From Leguminivora glycinivorella (Eukaryota > Arthropoda > Insecta > Lepidoptera > Tortricidae), in assembly GCF_023078275.1 (NCBI RefSeq), contig NC_062971.1, positions 4,340,001 to 4,404,000 on the forward strand: 64,000 nt of DNA, given 5' to 3'. Below the pieces are notes generated by a model that was not told where the DNA came from, did no database searches, and saw nothing but the letters and a program-made list of their open reading frames with translations. The translations under genes were made by a program, and so were the position numbers. This document shows positions 10,989 through 21,113 of the stretch, piece after piece; position 1 is the stretch's first letter, and the number at the start of each line of letters is the position of its first letter.

Positions 10989-11274
10989 CGTACCCCTGAA
11001 ATGTATGGGCTTTTTAGGCTTAAAACCAGATACTGCGCTGTTACTCAGCCCGGAAGTGGCCAAAATCAAATTTTCCGCAAATATTTTGGCGTGTTTGCGT
11101 GTGTTTATTTTTCAAATGACTTATTTCTTTATTTTAATATCATGATATCATGCCAATACACATAAAAAAAAACTGTAGGCATCCATGTAGTTATGATAGT
11201 ATTTAATAGGTGGCGCTAAAAAAATCAGGTTACGATTCTTAATATGAAGATAATAAATCCTATATAATCCTTGG
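10985..11274 (+). repeat. R1 dispersed repeat, complete copy
   Basis: Runs from 'aaagcgtacccctgaaatg' to 'tataatccttgg'. Uninterrupted at the position where the copy at 1303 contains SINE-A, so it serves as the empty-site reference. Confidence 0.7.
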
Positions 11275-11589
11275 TATATCCTTTGCCAAAGTCATATTTA
11301 CACATTCACAAACCTAAATGTGTCAAAGGACTCAGATCAGAACTCCGACAAACTGTACAAGTTGCACACGTGTATGAAGAAAGACAAGTAACTTATCTTC
11401 GTTATGCAAAGCGCTCCATACGACTCTCGATTGAATTAACATGTTCCTCGGATAAATCAGTTTGTGCATCAGGCCCATTCGAACGCATACTGGCAAACGC
11501 ATATTTGAACCTTAATTTGATACTTGCTAATCTATTGAAATTTTAGTTATTGTGCATTTCGCTCGTGCGTTATGTAGTCACCTGCAGTC

Positions 11590-12065
11590 ATTGTCTTTTT
11601 TTAAATAGTATGTCGGTGACAAACAAGCATACGGTCCGACTGATGGAAAGCGGTCACCGTCACCTATGGACGCCTGCAACTCAAGGAGTGTCACGTGCGC
11701 GTTGCCCACCCATTAGAAACTTGTACACTCCTTTTTGCTGTGTTAAGTACACAGCAAAAAAATAGTGTACAAGTTCTAAGGAGGGTTTGGGTTTGGGCCG
11801 ACTACTCAAAGGACAATTGACGGAACAAATAAGTTCCGTAGGTCCTTCCTTCATCAGCACACTGCACCCTCGTTGAGCTCTGGCAGCCATACTCACCGGC
11901 AGGAACACAACACTATGAGTAGGGTCTAGTGCTATTTGGCTGTGGTCTTCTGTAAGGCAGAGGTACTTCCCCAGTTGGGCTCTGCTCTAGATTCGAGCGA
12001 GATGATATCCGCTGTGCTGTGCCCTACCACACAAAGCGGAATATCATTATCCATAATTATAATCC
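11590..12065 (-). mobile_element. LINE 3' end (CR1-like), about 470 bp
   Basis: Read on the - strand it carries the end of ORF2 as GVYKFLMGGQRARDTP and stop (about 11681-11730). The 3' UTR block 'ggcgtccataggt' and 'tttccatcag' follow, then a short A run. Further 5' is the segment 'agcagagcccaactgggga', seen in longer relatives. An internal small palindrome 'gctgtgttaagtacacagc' (11740) recurs in the copy at 23090. The copy is 5'-truncated and nonfunctional. Confidence 0.65.
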
Positions 12066-12363
12066 ATATAATGGATCCGCTTTATTGAAAACACTTTGTT
12101 TAAAAGACACACTTTATTTAAGTTTATTTAAGTAATTTTTTACAGAAGGAATATCACTGAGAATTTTGGATCGTGCTTACGCCGAAGATTATTTTTAGAC
12201 TGACGGGTTCTTTTATTTCTTTTGATCATTTTTCTTAAATCAAATTATGTAATCAAAGTATGCCAATGCAAATGCGTCAATACGCGAGTAAGATGCCCGA
12301 TAACGAAATATCATGATGAAAATATTATAATTTAGTTGTTAGCTGACCTAGCTGAAGTAACAA

Positions 12364-12575
12364 TAATGAGGAGGCACACTGACATTTTATCCCGCCAGGC
12401 GGCGCCTGTGCAATTGTCTAGGCATGTCACTGTCATTCATATGTCACTGTCATTCATATGTGTGAGAGAGAAAAAACATATCTTCTCGCTCTCACTTATG
12501 AAATTCTTTATCTGTGCAATGCAAGTGCAATGGAGTGGCGCCATCTGTCATAACCTTTGGGTGTGCCTCCTCATT
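12364..12575. mobile_element. MITE with 'aatgaggaggcacac' termini
   Basis: Left end 'aatgaggaggcacac', right end 'gtgtgcctcctcatt', 212 bp. The interior has two tandem copies of 'atgtcactgtcattcat'. A 99-codon frame crosses it and is not supported as a gene. No clear target duplication. Confidence 0.6.
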
Positions 12576-13674
12576 GGCGCTACTTGGCAATCGAAACGAA
12601 ACTGGCTCTGTCGCGTCACTACGAAAGAGCGATAGAGACAGCTACAGCTTAACGTAAATAAGTAGAAATTAAAAATAGGCAACATCGTCGTGTCATGCCT
12701 TTGTTATCAATAGGTGTGAGAAAACAAGACTACTTTTTGCCACGCTAGAGAATGTAACCGATTGTGACGTCATCTAGACTCAGTTGTTGGTTCGAATTGA
12801 GCAGCATGTTTGTTTAATGAAACAACGCGGCGAAAACCTCAACGTCGTGCAACTTTGAACAGTTTCTTGTGTTAGTTGAAGTGGTACTGCGGGGACTCAC
12901 TTGGGACTCGCTTGTGTTTTAATAGTTTAACCACGAGTCGTAATATCAACTGACTATACGCTAACACATGCGTAGCTTATTTATTTTATGCTAAGATCTG
13001 CATAGCTTATTTTTGATACATCTCGCTCACAGTAGCCAGTATCCACAATCGAGAAGTAGTAATCAACATGTAATAATAGGCTCAGATGATTTTGAAATGA
13101 TGCAACTACTTACTAATCAGTTACACGGTTAATCTTCGTGAATAGCCGGGTTGTTTGCCACCGTAACAGCCGGGGCAGACAGATTAGCCTATCTTGGATT
13201 TCACGTCTTTGTTACTTGGCTTGAAATACCCTTAAATTGAATTAAACGTGGCTTGAAACTTATCATTCCGCTTTGACTGGGCTTTTATAAAGCGTACGAG
13301 TTAACTCTAATTAAGTTTTGCAACATTCGCATGTGAGTATTAGGCCTTATCGAATAATTATCAAGAGAGTTCATATTTTGGAAAACTTTTTCTTTGAAAT
13401 ATTTTTTTATGTATAAACGAAACGCTTATACGTATTTGACATGTATTTGACATTTTATATTTACCATGTTTGTACAATACTGTATTTTGTTGAAAAAAAA
13501 TAGGAAAATCAGCTTTAAAGATGGAATTTAATTAAAGAAATACCATTTCGCGCAAATAAATAATGTTTACACTACATACTCATAATTCTGCAAACGCAAA
13601 TGTTCAATATCTAATTGTATAGCATTCTTAGAAGTAGAAATTTCGTGATTGAAAGGTGCGTTTTCATAACTAAA
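12576..13674 (+). other. Region upstream of Mpc2; promoter and 5' UTR not resolved
   Basis: About 1.1 kb before the Mpc2 start codon. The transcription start must lie here or further upstream, possibly with a noncoding 5' exon, but I cannot place a TATA box, initiator or splice donor with confidence. Confidence 0.35.
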
Positions 13675-15359
13675 ATGTCTAAGTTGTACCAAGGAATTGT
13701 TGGTGTTTGCGATAAATTCGTACCGACGAATCTGCGACCACTTTGGGAACATCCAGCTGGTAAGTTTCAAGAAAACGTGATTGATATTGTAAGGTCCTTG
13801 AGCATAAAGATTTTTTTTATAAATACACCATGATTGATGCGCCATTTCTTTCAGTTTAACACAATTTGCATTATTGCGCGCCAGTCCATACATCTAGCGC
13901 TACTTCAAGTATGGTTTCGCGCGTTCTTGCGCAAGTTATTCAGTATGCTCTAACGATGCTAGACGACACGGGCATCACAATTGCCAGTAATTCAAATACC
14001 ACTGCCGCGTTTGTTCAATACGCACCAACTAACTATGGAGCAAATGCGACAATGGTTTGCGAATTGCTGGCAATTGTGTTCCCCGTGTAACAGCACTTTA
14101 AGTAGACTGCCAAATCGTTTAATCATAATGCTGTTCCAACGACAATACTGGTGTGTCAATGCTTCTGTGCGAGAAAATGGCGTGTTATTGTAATGTATTG
14201 TGTTGGGAATTTGTGATGCAGTTTCCTTATTTTAGACTAAAACGTTGAATGTTTTTCCATGTTATATTAATCTAAACAAACGTAGTTTTTAGAGTGTTGG
14301 AGATGTAAACAGGCAATCAAAAGTATCAAAACATCAATTACAAATCTAAATCCTTCAACTTAAATTAACATCTTGCAAGTTTAATACTGAAGTGCTATCT
14401 TTACAGGACCGAAAACTATTTTCTTTTGGGCTCCTGCATTCAAATGGGTAAGTGCTACTGCTCCTTTTGTGTATGTTATTTTGTTACTTTTTCTGTGAGA
14501 TGTGCAATAATATGGTAAGAATAAATTTAATAATATATGAGAGTTTCGACATTATTGAATTTCTTACCATTGTTTCTTTGTTTTCTTCTTCTTGGCCGAA
14601 TCATTATTGATATACTATTCACCTATAATCGTTTGTACTTAATCTTGGTTTTTAGGGTTCCGTAGTCAACTAGGAACCCTTATAGTTTCGCCAAGTCAGT
14701 CTGTCCGTCCGTCCGTGTGAAAAATGTGTCTCCCCCCCCTCTAACTTTTGAACCATAAGTTTAAAAAATATGAAAAAAAAATCACAAAAGTAAATGTTTA
14801 TAAAAACTTTCTAGGAAAATTATTTTGAACTTGATAGGTTGAACAGTTTTTGAAAAAATACTAGAAAGTACGGAAACGGAACCCTACATTGAGCGTGGCC
14901 CGACACGATCTTGGCCGGTTTTTGATTTTATTCCCTCTACCCAAGTAAATAGTACAGGATATTCTTTCACAGATTAACTGCATGAGTCACACGGTAAGCT
15001 CAAGAAGGCTTGTGTTGTGGGTACTCAGACAACGATATATATAATATACAAATACTTATATACATAGAAAACATCCATGACCTGTACTCATAACCGGTCG
15101 TATATAGTGTACAAAAATTATACTTTAATTTCAGGGCCTAGTCCTCGGCGGTCTAGGCGACATAAACCGGCCCGCAGAGAAGCTGTCCATCCCACAGGTG
15201 AGCTCCCTCGCCGCCACGGGGCTGATCTGGTCGCGCTACTCTCTCGTCATCATCCCCAAGAACTACAGCCTCTTCTATGTGAACGTGTTCGTCGCCGCCA
15301 TCAACGTGTATCAGCTCGCCAGGGCCATTAATTACCAGCAGTCGTTGCCCAAGAAATAG
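13675..15359 (+). CDS. Mpc2: Mitochondrial pyruvate carrier 2 (three exons)
   Basis: Subunit of the inner-membrane MPC1/MPC2 heterodimer that imports pyruvate into the mitochondrial matrix. Exons: 13675-13759, 14407-14447, 15135-15359. Introns begin GTAAGT and end TTTACAG or TTTCAG; phases are 1 and 0, and the joined frame stays open. The 116-aa product carries the family signatures in order: LRPLWEHPAG (20-29), PKTIFFWAPAFKW (30-42), GLVLGGLGDINRPAEKLS (43-60) and IWSRYSLVIIPKN (73-85). Three hydrophobic segments are expected for the family. Human MPC2 is slightly longer (127 aa). The start ATG is preceded by AAA and is the only ATG that leaves a normal MPC2 N terminus; the frame stays open upstream without another ATG nearby. 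MPC1 is excluded because it lacks the HPAG and PAEKLS blocks. The gene looks intact; its 3' UTR is disrupted (see 15426 and 17656). Confidence 0.93.
13964..14092. mobile_element. MITE in Mpc2 intron 1
   Basis: Inverted ends 'acacgggcatcacaattgcc' and 'ggcaattgtgttccccgtgt', about 129 bp. Its sequence recurs in reverse orientation at the left end of the larger element at 31082-32055, so it is a short relative of that element. Confidence 0.6.
14651..14926 (+). repeat. Repeat L, deleted copy in Mpc2 intron 2
   Basis: Carries both ends of repeat L ('agggttccgtagtcaac' and 'cgacacgatcttggccgg') with the characteristic 'gtctgtccgtccgtcc' microsatellite, but lacks the middle present in the full copies at 38865 and 40792. 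Confidence 0.7.
14950..15096 (-). mobile_element. SINE-C fragment in Mpc2 intron 2
   Basis: Matches the body and tail of the SINE at 36965-37197: 'ggtaagctcaagaaggcttg', 'ctcagacaacgatatatata' and 'catccatgac'. The tRNA head is missing. It ends about 40 bp before the exon 3 acceptor, close enough that it could affect splice-site recognition. Confidence 0.65.
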
Positions 15360-15425
15360 AAGAAGATATGACTGTAGAAAAGAGAAGGTATGATTAATGA
15401 ATACAGGCACTGCTAAAGAATCGTT

Positions 15426-17213
15426 AATTTTTTTTTATACCACGTCGGTGGCAAACAGGTATACGGCCCGCCTGATGGAAAGCGGTCACCGTAACCTATG
15501 GACGCCCGCAACTCAAGGGGTGTCACGTGCGCGTTGCCGACCCATTAGAATCTTGTACTGTAGTTCATCGGGAATACTTCGACAGGGAGCTCATTCCACA
15601 GCCGGAGCGTTCGTGGGAGGAAATTCCTCTGAAACCGCACGGTGCGCGACCATTTAGGTTGCAAGGTGTATAAGCGCCCTGTCAATGGCGAGCGGTGCGA
15701 TGATGAAAAGTGGCCGTTGGCATCATGTCAAACAGTTCTTCAGAACACAACCCATTGTACAGGCGATAGAACACACATAAGGAGGCGAAGTCCCTCCTTA
15801 GACTTAAGGGTTCAATACCGCCTGTGTGTTTGGGATCGTCGACAATTCGTACAGCGCGTCTCTGGATCGAGTCAAAGGGTCCAAGCTGGTATCCAGGTGC
15901 TCCTGCCCAAAGGTGACAGCAGTACTCCATGTGGGGTCTAACTTGCGACTTGTATAAGAGCAGTCTTTGTCCCGGAGTAAAGTATCCCCTCGCTCTGTTG
16001 AGCACACCAAGCTTTTTGGATGCCAACGCAGCTTTCCCTTCCAAGTGACAACGGAATTGGACGTTACTCGAAATGTCGACTCCGAGGATCCCAATACTTC
16101 CTGACAAGGTAAGGGCTGTGCCTTGGAACTGTGGAACCACAGTAAATGGGGTTTTCTTATTAGCGGTGAACGCACACACCTGTGTCTTAGTGGGATTGAA
16201 ACAGACTAGGTTGTCCCGACCCCACACCGAGACTCCGGACAGAATCCTCTCGATGTCCGACACAAGCTTTTCACGACTTTCTAGCACCACTGAACGAGGG
16301 ATATTAGCACGGCCCGTGTAAAATGTATCCCCAGTACTGTCATCCGCATAGCAATGGATGTCGCCGATAGACAACATGTCATTGATATGCAGCAAGAACA
16401 GCGTTGGGGATAGCACAGAACCTTGTACTGTTGCGGGACGCCAGCGTTTATGTCCATGCTATCGGAGCAGCTACCGTCTACTACGGCTCGTATGCGTCTG
16501 CCGGACAAAAAGCTGGCAATCCATTTGCATAATCCCTCGGGCAGTCCATAAGATGGTAACTTCGACAAAAGGCCCCTATGCCAGACCCGATCAAATGCCT
16601 TCGCTATATCTAGGCTAACTGCCAATGCCTCACCTTGACTCTCAATGGCCGAAGCCCAGCGGTGAGTTAGATACACTAGAAGATCACCAGTAGAGCGACC
16701 GTGGCGAAAGCCATACTGGCGGTCGCTTATTAGATCGTGTTCTTCTAGGTATCCAAGGAGCTTCGAGTTAATTACACGCTCCATGACCTTAGAGAGAAGG
16801 GAGGTAATAGCGATAGGCCTATATTTTGATGGATCCGATCTGTCGCCCTTTTTTGGGACAGGGTGCACAAGGGCCGTTTTCCACGAAGATGGAACTTCCC
16901 GTTTGCTAATAGAAAGCGTGAAGAGATGCGTTAGTACCGTCATCGCTCACAGTCGAGTTCGAGGCAAAAAGAGTACCTAGAAGATCGGCTTTCTCTTTTG
17001 CACTATGGACCAGATTACCGTCAGCATTTCGCAGTGGTGGTAAAGACGACCGACAAAAGTTCCCCTCGGCAGCTTTGGCAAGAGACCAGAAAGCGCGACT
17101 CCCGGATGGGTAGCCTGCGAGTTTCTCACCAAATCTGCCGACAAAATCGAACTTTGCTCTGGCAATAGCTTTTTACTAGACCTCGAGGCAGCGTTCTGCT
17201 TACGTTCAACGTT
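15426..17213 (-). pseudogene. CR1-like LINE, 5'-truncated, in the Mpc2 3' UTR
   Basis: A - strand non-LTR retrotransposon starting at a T run (poly-A tail) just after 'aagaatcgttaat'. Reverse transcriptase motifs in order: HPVPKKGD, YRPIAITSLLSKVMERV, YGFRHGRS, SLDIAKAFDRVWH, AGVPQ, LFLLHINDML, CYADD, then FLPRTLRLWNELP near the C terminus and a stop at 15513. It is dead: an 8-bp insertion (16423-16430) splits GVPQ from the following GSVLSP, and a further frame shift lies near 15682. The 5' end is truncated inside the RT region. It runs antisense to Mpc2 and separates the Mpc2 stop codon from the rest of its 3' UTR, which resumes at 17214. Confidence 0.85.
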
Positions 17214-17335
17214 ACGTCCTTACAATTGCCTGTTTTTTGCCTAAACATTTATCCTCAAAATGGTTCACTGGTTCACTAAATACAAAGAAGAAGTACCTTT
17301 TAGTTAGACTTTTAACATGATAATAAACGAAATGA
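17214..17335 (+). other. Continuation of Mpc2 3' UTR after the LINE
   Basis: The sequence 'aattgcctgttttttgcc' and what follows align with 17796-17910 in the second copy, where it is contiguous with the Mpc2 end. This block is therefore the distal part of the original 3' UTR, displaced by the 1.8 kb insertion. Confidence 0.75.
17322..17327 (+). promoter_or_regulatory. Candidate Mpc2 polyadenylation signal
   Basis: AATAAA within 'gataataaacgaa', about 1.96 kb after the stop codon because of the LINE. The equivalent hexamer in the duplicated 3' end is at 17900-17905. Use of either is inferred. Confidence 0.5.
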
Positions 17336-17381
17336 ATTCATTATCCTCCACAGCTCGCTTCGCCACAGCTCGTGAGAACCT

Positions 17382-17547
17382 GGCCCCGAAGCCGAATAGA
17401 ATTTCTGCGACGCGAAACGACGCAGAAATGCAGTCAGGCTCTGTCGCGCCAATACGCAAGAGCAATAGAGATAGATTGCACAGTTTTACGAAAGCGATTG
17501 CACTTCTGCGGCGTTTGGCGTCGCAGAAATGCCATTCGGCTACGGGC
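17382..17547. mobile_element. MITE-C copy
   Basis: Inverted-repeat element with 'agccgaat' near one end and 'gccattcggctacggg' at the other, and the shared core 'tctgtcgcgccaatacgcaa'. It lies between the two copies of the Mpc2 3' end. Other copies: 25655, 34083, 34283, 36182. Confidence 0.7.
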
Positions 17548-17559
17548 TACATCGGAGTA

Positions 17560-17642
17560 CATCGGGCCTGGGGTACGAATCCCGAGATTTGGCGTAGACA
17601 CCAGTTTTATGAAAGCGACTGCCATCTACCCTTCCAACCCGA
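17560..17642 (-). mobile_element. SINE-A internal fragment
   Basis: About 80 bp matching the SINE-A body ('atttggcgtagacaccagtt', 'aaagcgactgccatct'). Truncated at both ends; it directly precedes the duplicated Mpc2 exon piece. Confidence 0.6.
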
Positions 17643-17655
17643 AACCCATCCCACA

Positions 17656-17930
17656 ACGTGTATCAGCTCGCCAGGGCCATTAATTACCCCAAGAAATAGA
17701 AGAAGGTATAGATACTATGACTATAGAAGACTATTACTTTAGAAGGTATGACTATTCTTATTCTTATAAATGCAGTTGCTGCAAAAGAACTATTAATTGC
17801 TTGTTTTTTGCCGTAACTAAAACAGACTAATCCTCAATATTCACTAAAAGACTTCTTACCTAGATACATTAGACTTCCAGTTTGTTAGACTAACATCATA
17901 ATAAACGAACATCAATATCATATTTTATTT
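17656..17930 (+). pseudogene. Duplicated Mpc2 terminal exon end plus 3' UTR
   Basis: Starts with 'aacgtgtatcagctcgccag', identical to the Mpc2 exon 3 end (15304 on). It keeps the frame NVYQLARAINYPKK and stop, lacking 12 nt (four codons, QQSL in the gene). The 3' UTR follows without the LINE: 'aactattaattgcttgtttt' continues smoothly to AATAAA at 17900. No acceptor site or upstream exon precedes it, so it is a partial tandem duplicate. It shows what the 3' UTR looked like before the LINE inserted. Confidence 0.8.
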
Positions 17931-17935
17931 ATAAT

Positions 17936-18466
17936 ATAGAGATTGTCATCCGTACCGTACCCGATTCTTAATTCAGATCCAGACAAAAGGTACTAATAAT
18001 CAAAAATAGATACTCGTAATATTTAATCATTCTCGATAAATCCAGTCCTTAGATCCTAAATGGATTTAACGAGACTTATTTCTCTTCTTGGATCCAAATG
18101 TTATGTCAAGTTCGATACTGAATCTACAGGTAAAATACTTACCCCCTTATTCATAAACTTTCACTTTCACAGATCCATTAAGTTGCATTGATCGCAAAAA
18201 GGGACATTCACCAAAAGCGTCTTTTTCTATTTGACTGGAATATTAATATTCAACGTGTCTAGTTGAAGCACTGTGCATGTGGGCCAACCTTTTTGGCACC
18301 TGCAATAGTGGCGTGGTGAGAATGCTCAATTTATGCCGCGTCATGTCGTGTCGCCTCTCTGTCGCGAGCTAGTTTTACAAGCGCATTTCACGGTTCAAGC
18401 TGATTCTGATAAAACAAATGGTAAAACTTTTGTACTGTGTTTTTCTATATCCAGAGTTAAGACACA
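17936..18466. other. No recognised gene
   Basis: AT-rich. Contains only a terminal scrap of the 'cccttattcataaac' MITE at 18145-18165. Confidence 0.35.
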
Positions 18467-19498
18467 GTGACTATCAGGGAGCGTACTTTTCATGCCGATG
18501 ACATTAATCTGACGTCACGCTCCGTATAGGGTGATCCCAAATAGTTTTATTGTAAATTATTAATCATTAGTCGTCAATCATTTTAATCGTGTACAAATTA
18601 CTTCAAATACAGTAGTCCATTTACATGTGGCATAAATAATACCTACTTGAAATGTGAAACGTGAATAAAATTATTTGATTTGTTTTTATAAATAAATTTA
18701 ATTAAATAGTATTGATAACAACACATTACTACAATAAAGACGTAGAAAAGAGAATTTCTCTCTAACGTAAATAGGGTTTCTGATTTCTCGACCTATTAGA
18801 AGTCTCGAGTTTCGAGAAATCTCGAGCCCAAAGTCTCGAGTCGTCTCGAGTCTCGAGTCTTTTTTTATAAATGGTAAAATTTTGATAAAACAATAAACAA
18901 CAAACTAATCATATAGTAGTTTTTATTGCACCACACTATCATAAAAAATGCGTAAGAGCAATAAAAATCTTATTTGAAATAAACATAAATCAAATTTTTA
19001 CAAGAAAACTACAATTATAGTCTTGAAAATAATACCTAATCCTTTAACTTCCCCGCCTGTGCACGGGTTAATTAAAATTAGTTAGGTTAGTAAATTAAAA
19101 TGTCATGTATTAAATCATAATGTCATTGAAATTAAACGTTTAAAATAACTTCTTCTTCTTCCTCGTTTCCTCATTGCCGAGGTTCGCGACCACAAGTAGC
19201 GTGTCTCCATTGAACGCGGTCATAAGCCATGTGGACTGCACGGTTGTCTATTGTTTGCCCGACAGTCATTTAACATAATATTCATTTGCCCGAATCTAAC
19301 TTGCCTGAATTTCATTTGCCCGAATGATTTGTTTACCATAAAAATCATATGACATACTCGTTGTTTATCCGAATATTACCTTCCATAATCATACAATGCC
19401 ATACTATTTGTTAGCCATATTATTAAGTGCAATAATATGGTTTCATAGAATATTCAAACGCCATAAGCAATTATTGCCATAATTGTTGCCCATATTAT

Positions 19499-19872
19499 TA
19501 CCTAACCTAACCTACTTTCTGATAGCAGTTTCATTTTCCAGGGGTCACAGTTCTAACCTAACCTAACCTACTTTTCCAGCAGTTTCATTCTCCAGGGGGT
19601 CACAGTTCTAACCTAACCTAACCTACTTTCTGATAGCAGTTTCATTTTCCAGGGGGTCGCAGTTCTAACCTAACCTACTGTCTGATAGTATTTTCATTTT
19701 CCGGGGGGTCACAGTTCTAACCTAACCTAACCTACTTTTCAAGCAGTTTCCTTTTCCAGAGGTTCACAGTTCTAACCTAACCTAACCTACTTTCTGATAG
19801 CAGTTTCATTTTCCAGGGGTCACAGTTCTAACCTAACCTAACCTACTTTCTGATAGCAGTTTCATTCTCTAG
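19499..19872 (+). repeat. Tandem repeat, about 51-58 bp units with CCTAA runs
   Basis: Seven units, each starting 'acctaacctaacctac' and continuing 'tttctgatagcagtttcatt' with 'ccaggggtcacagttcta'. One unit has a single CCTAA fewer. CCTAA is the complement of the insect telomere unit TTAGG, but each run is only two to three repeats long and embedded in unrelated sequence, so this is not a telomere. Confidence 0.8.
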
Positions 19873-20164
19873 TCCTTCTAGTACCTATTATAGTAGTTTT
19901 CGATTCTGCCAAAGCACATTATGGAAATTGACTTTTCTGGACGCTAATTTGTATGACAAATGATGGTATGGAATGTGGTAATTACGGATTTCGATGATTC
20001 TGACAAATGACATTATGGAAACTGACTTTATGGGAAACAAAGTTTCTGGCACTAGATTAATATAGTAAACAATGATTATGGCATAAGATGTTATGAGAAA
20101 CAATATTATGATTGTTGAATAGGATGGCAAATAAAATTATGGCAAATGAAATTCTGGCAAATGG

Positions 20165-20640
20165 GGGTATCCCGGACTGCACAGTATACGCTGTCGCCAC
20201 ACGATTTCTTCACACAGTCAGACCATCTCTTACGAGCCCCACCCCAAGAATGGTTACCATTAATTCGCCATATTATGCATTGGTGCTCTCATAATGTGTC
20301 CGAAAAACCTGAGGGTCGCTCTTGGCATATTTTAGAGAGCCGTGTGGTGATATTCAGTTCTTGCAAAATAGAGATGTTTGTTAGTTCTTCTAGCTTTTCA
20401 AGTTATACTCGTAGCAGTCTTCGCCAGCACCACATCTCAATAGCGTCAATCTTAGCCACATCAAAACTTTTCGGGGTCCAAGTCCATAAGTACATAAATA
20501 TCGAGATTATTGAAATAATCGCACTTTATTTTGACGTCGGATTCCTCTGTTCTTCCAAATCTTGTCGAAGTTAGCTATAGCACTCTTCGCAGGTTATCAA
20601 TGACCCAAGATACATAAACGCGCTGACTTTTTTGTAATGA
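20165..20640 (-). pseudogene. Decayed LINE ORF2 C-terminal remnant
   Basis: On the - strand, around 20410-20460, the sequence encodes DAIEMWCWRRLLRV, the conserved post-RT motif also seen at 6180-6400. Flanking sequence has lost a continuous frame. Downstream (20160-20300), 'cgacagcgtatactgtgcag' lies where the family's C-terminal domain is expected. Confidence 0.6.
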
Positions 20641-21113
20641 CGAATTGCTTTTAAATAACATGAGGCTGTCAAAACTAGCCAAAGTCGCTGCCAGCTTACG
20701 TTGGAATGAGAGGTTACGCTTTATCTCGTTATAATTTATGATCGCCGTTCGACACCGTCCCCGTCCCCACCGTCTCGCGATGAGACCGGGCAGAAGGTAA
20801 AAAGTTGCATTTCACTTCAGGTCGTACTTTACATTCGGGCCTCGAGACGTCTCGAGTACCTGTCATTTTTTTCTCGTCTCGAATGAAGCCGAAAGTCTCG
20901 AGAAGTCTCGAGTTCGAGACTCTCGAGCAGAAACCCTAAACGTAAAGCACACCATCCTTCTTGCATTCATTACCATGCTAAGAAATTCATAACTTAAAAT
21001 GATTGATGACTAATGATTAATAATTAACAATAAAACAATTTGTGATCACCCTATATGGAGCGTGACGTCAAATTGATGTCATCGGCACGAAAAGTACGCT
21101 CCCTGGTGACTAT

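Larger units (their letters stand above)
18772..20938. mobile_element. Inner hAT-like element (TAGGGTTTCTG termini), 2.17 kb
   Basis: Ends 'tagggtttctg' and 'cagaaaccctagg-like' sequence (exact right end 'cagaaaccct' plus a), flanked by the perfect 8-bp duplication 'aacgtaaa' (18764-18771 and 20939-20946). Both subterminal regions are full of 'gtctcgag' repeats (18800-18860 and 20840-20930), candidate transposase-binding clusters. The cargo includes the CCTAA-containing tandem array (19499-19872) and an antisense LINE remnant (20165-20640). No hAT transposase frame is recognisable, so it is nonautonomous or decayed. Confidence 0.82.
18475..21105. mobile_element. Outer hAT-like element (CAGGGAGCG termini)
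   Basis: Ends 'cagggagcgtacttttc' and 'gaaaagtacgctccctg', with about 115 bp of inverted similarity, flanked by the perfect 8-bp duplication 'gtgactat' (18467-18474 and 21106-21113). Without the nested element at 18772-20938 it would be about 456 bp, so it was a nonautonomous MITE-sized hAT. The arms include the palindromic 'tgacgtca' site. No transposase. Confidence 0.85.

Noticed and set aside
12336..12635. 99-codon gene
   Set aside because: It runs through a MITE (12364-12575) and both its flanks; no domain is recognisable.
19499..19872. Interstitial telomere or chromosome-fusion site
   Set aside because: CCTAA runs are two to three units long, interspersed with a fixed non-telomeric sequence, and the array lies inside a hAT-like element.
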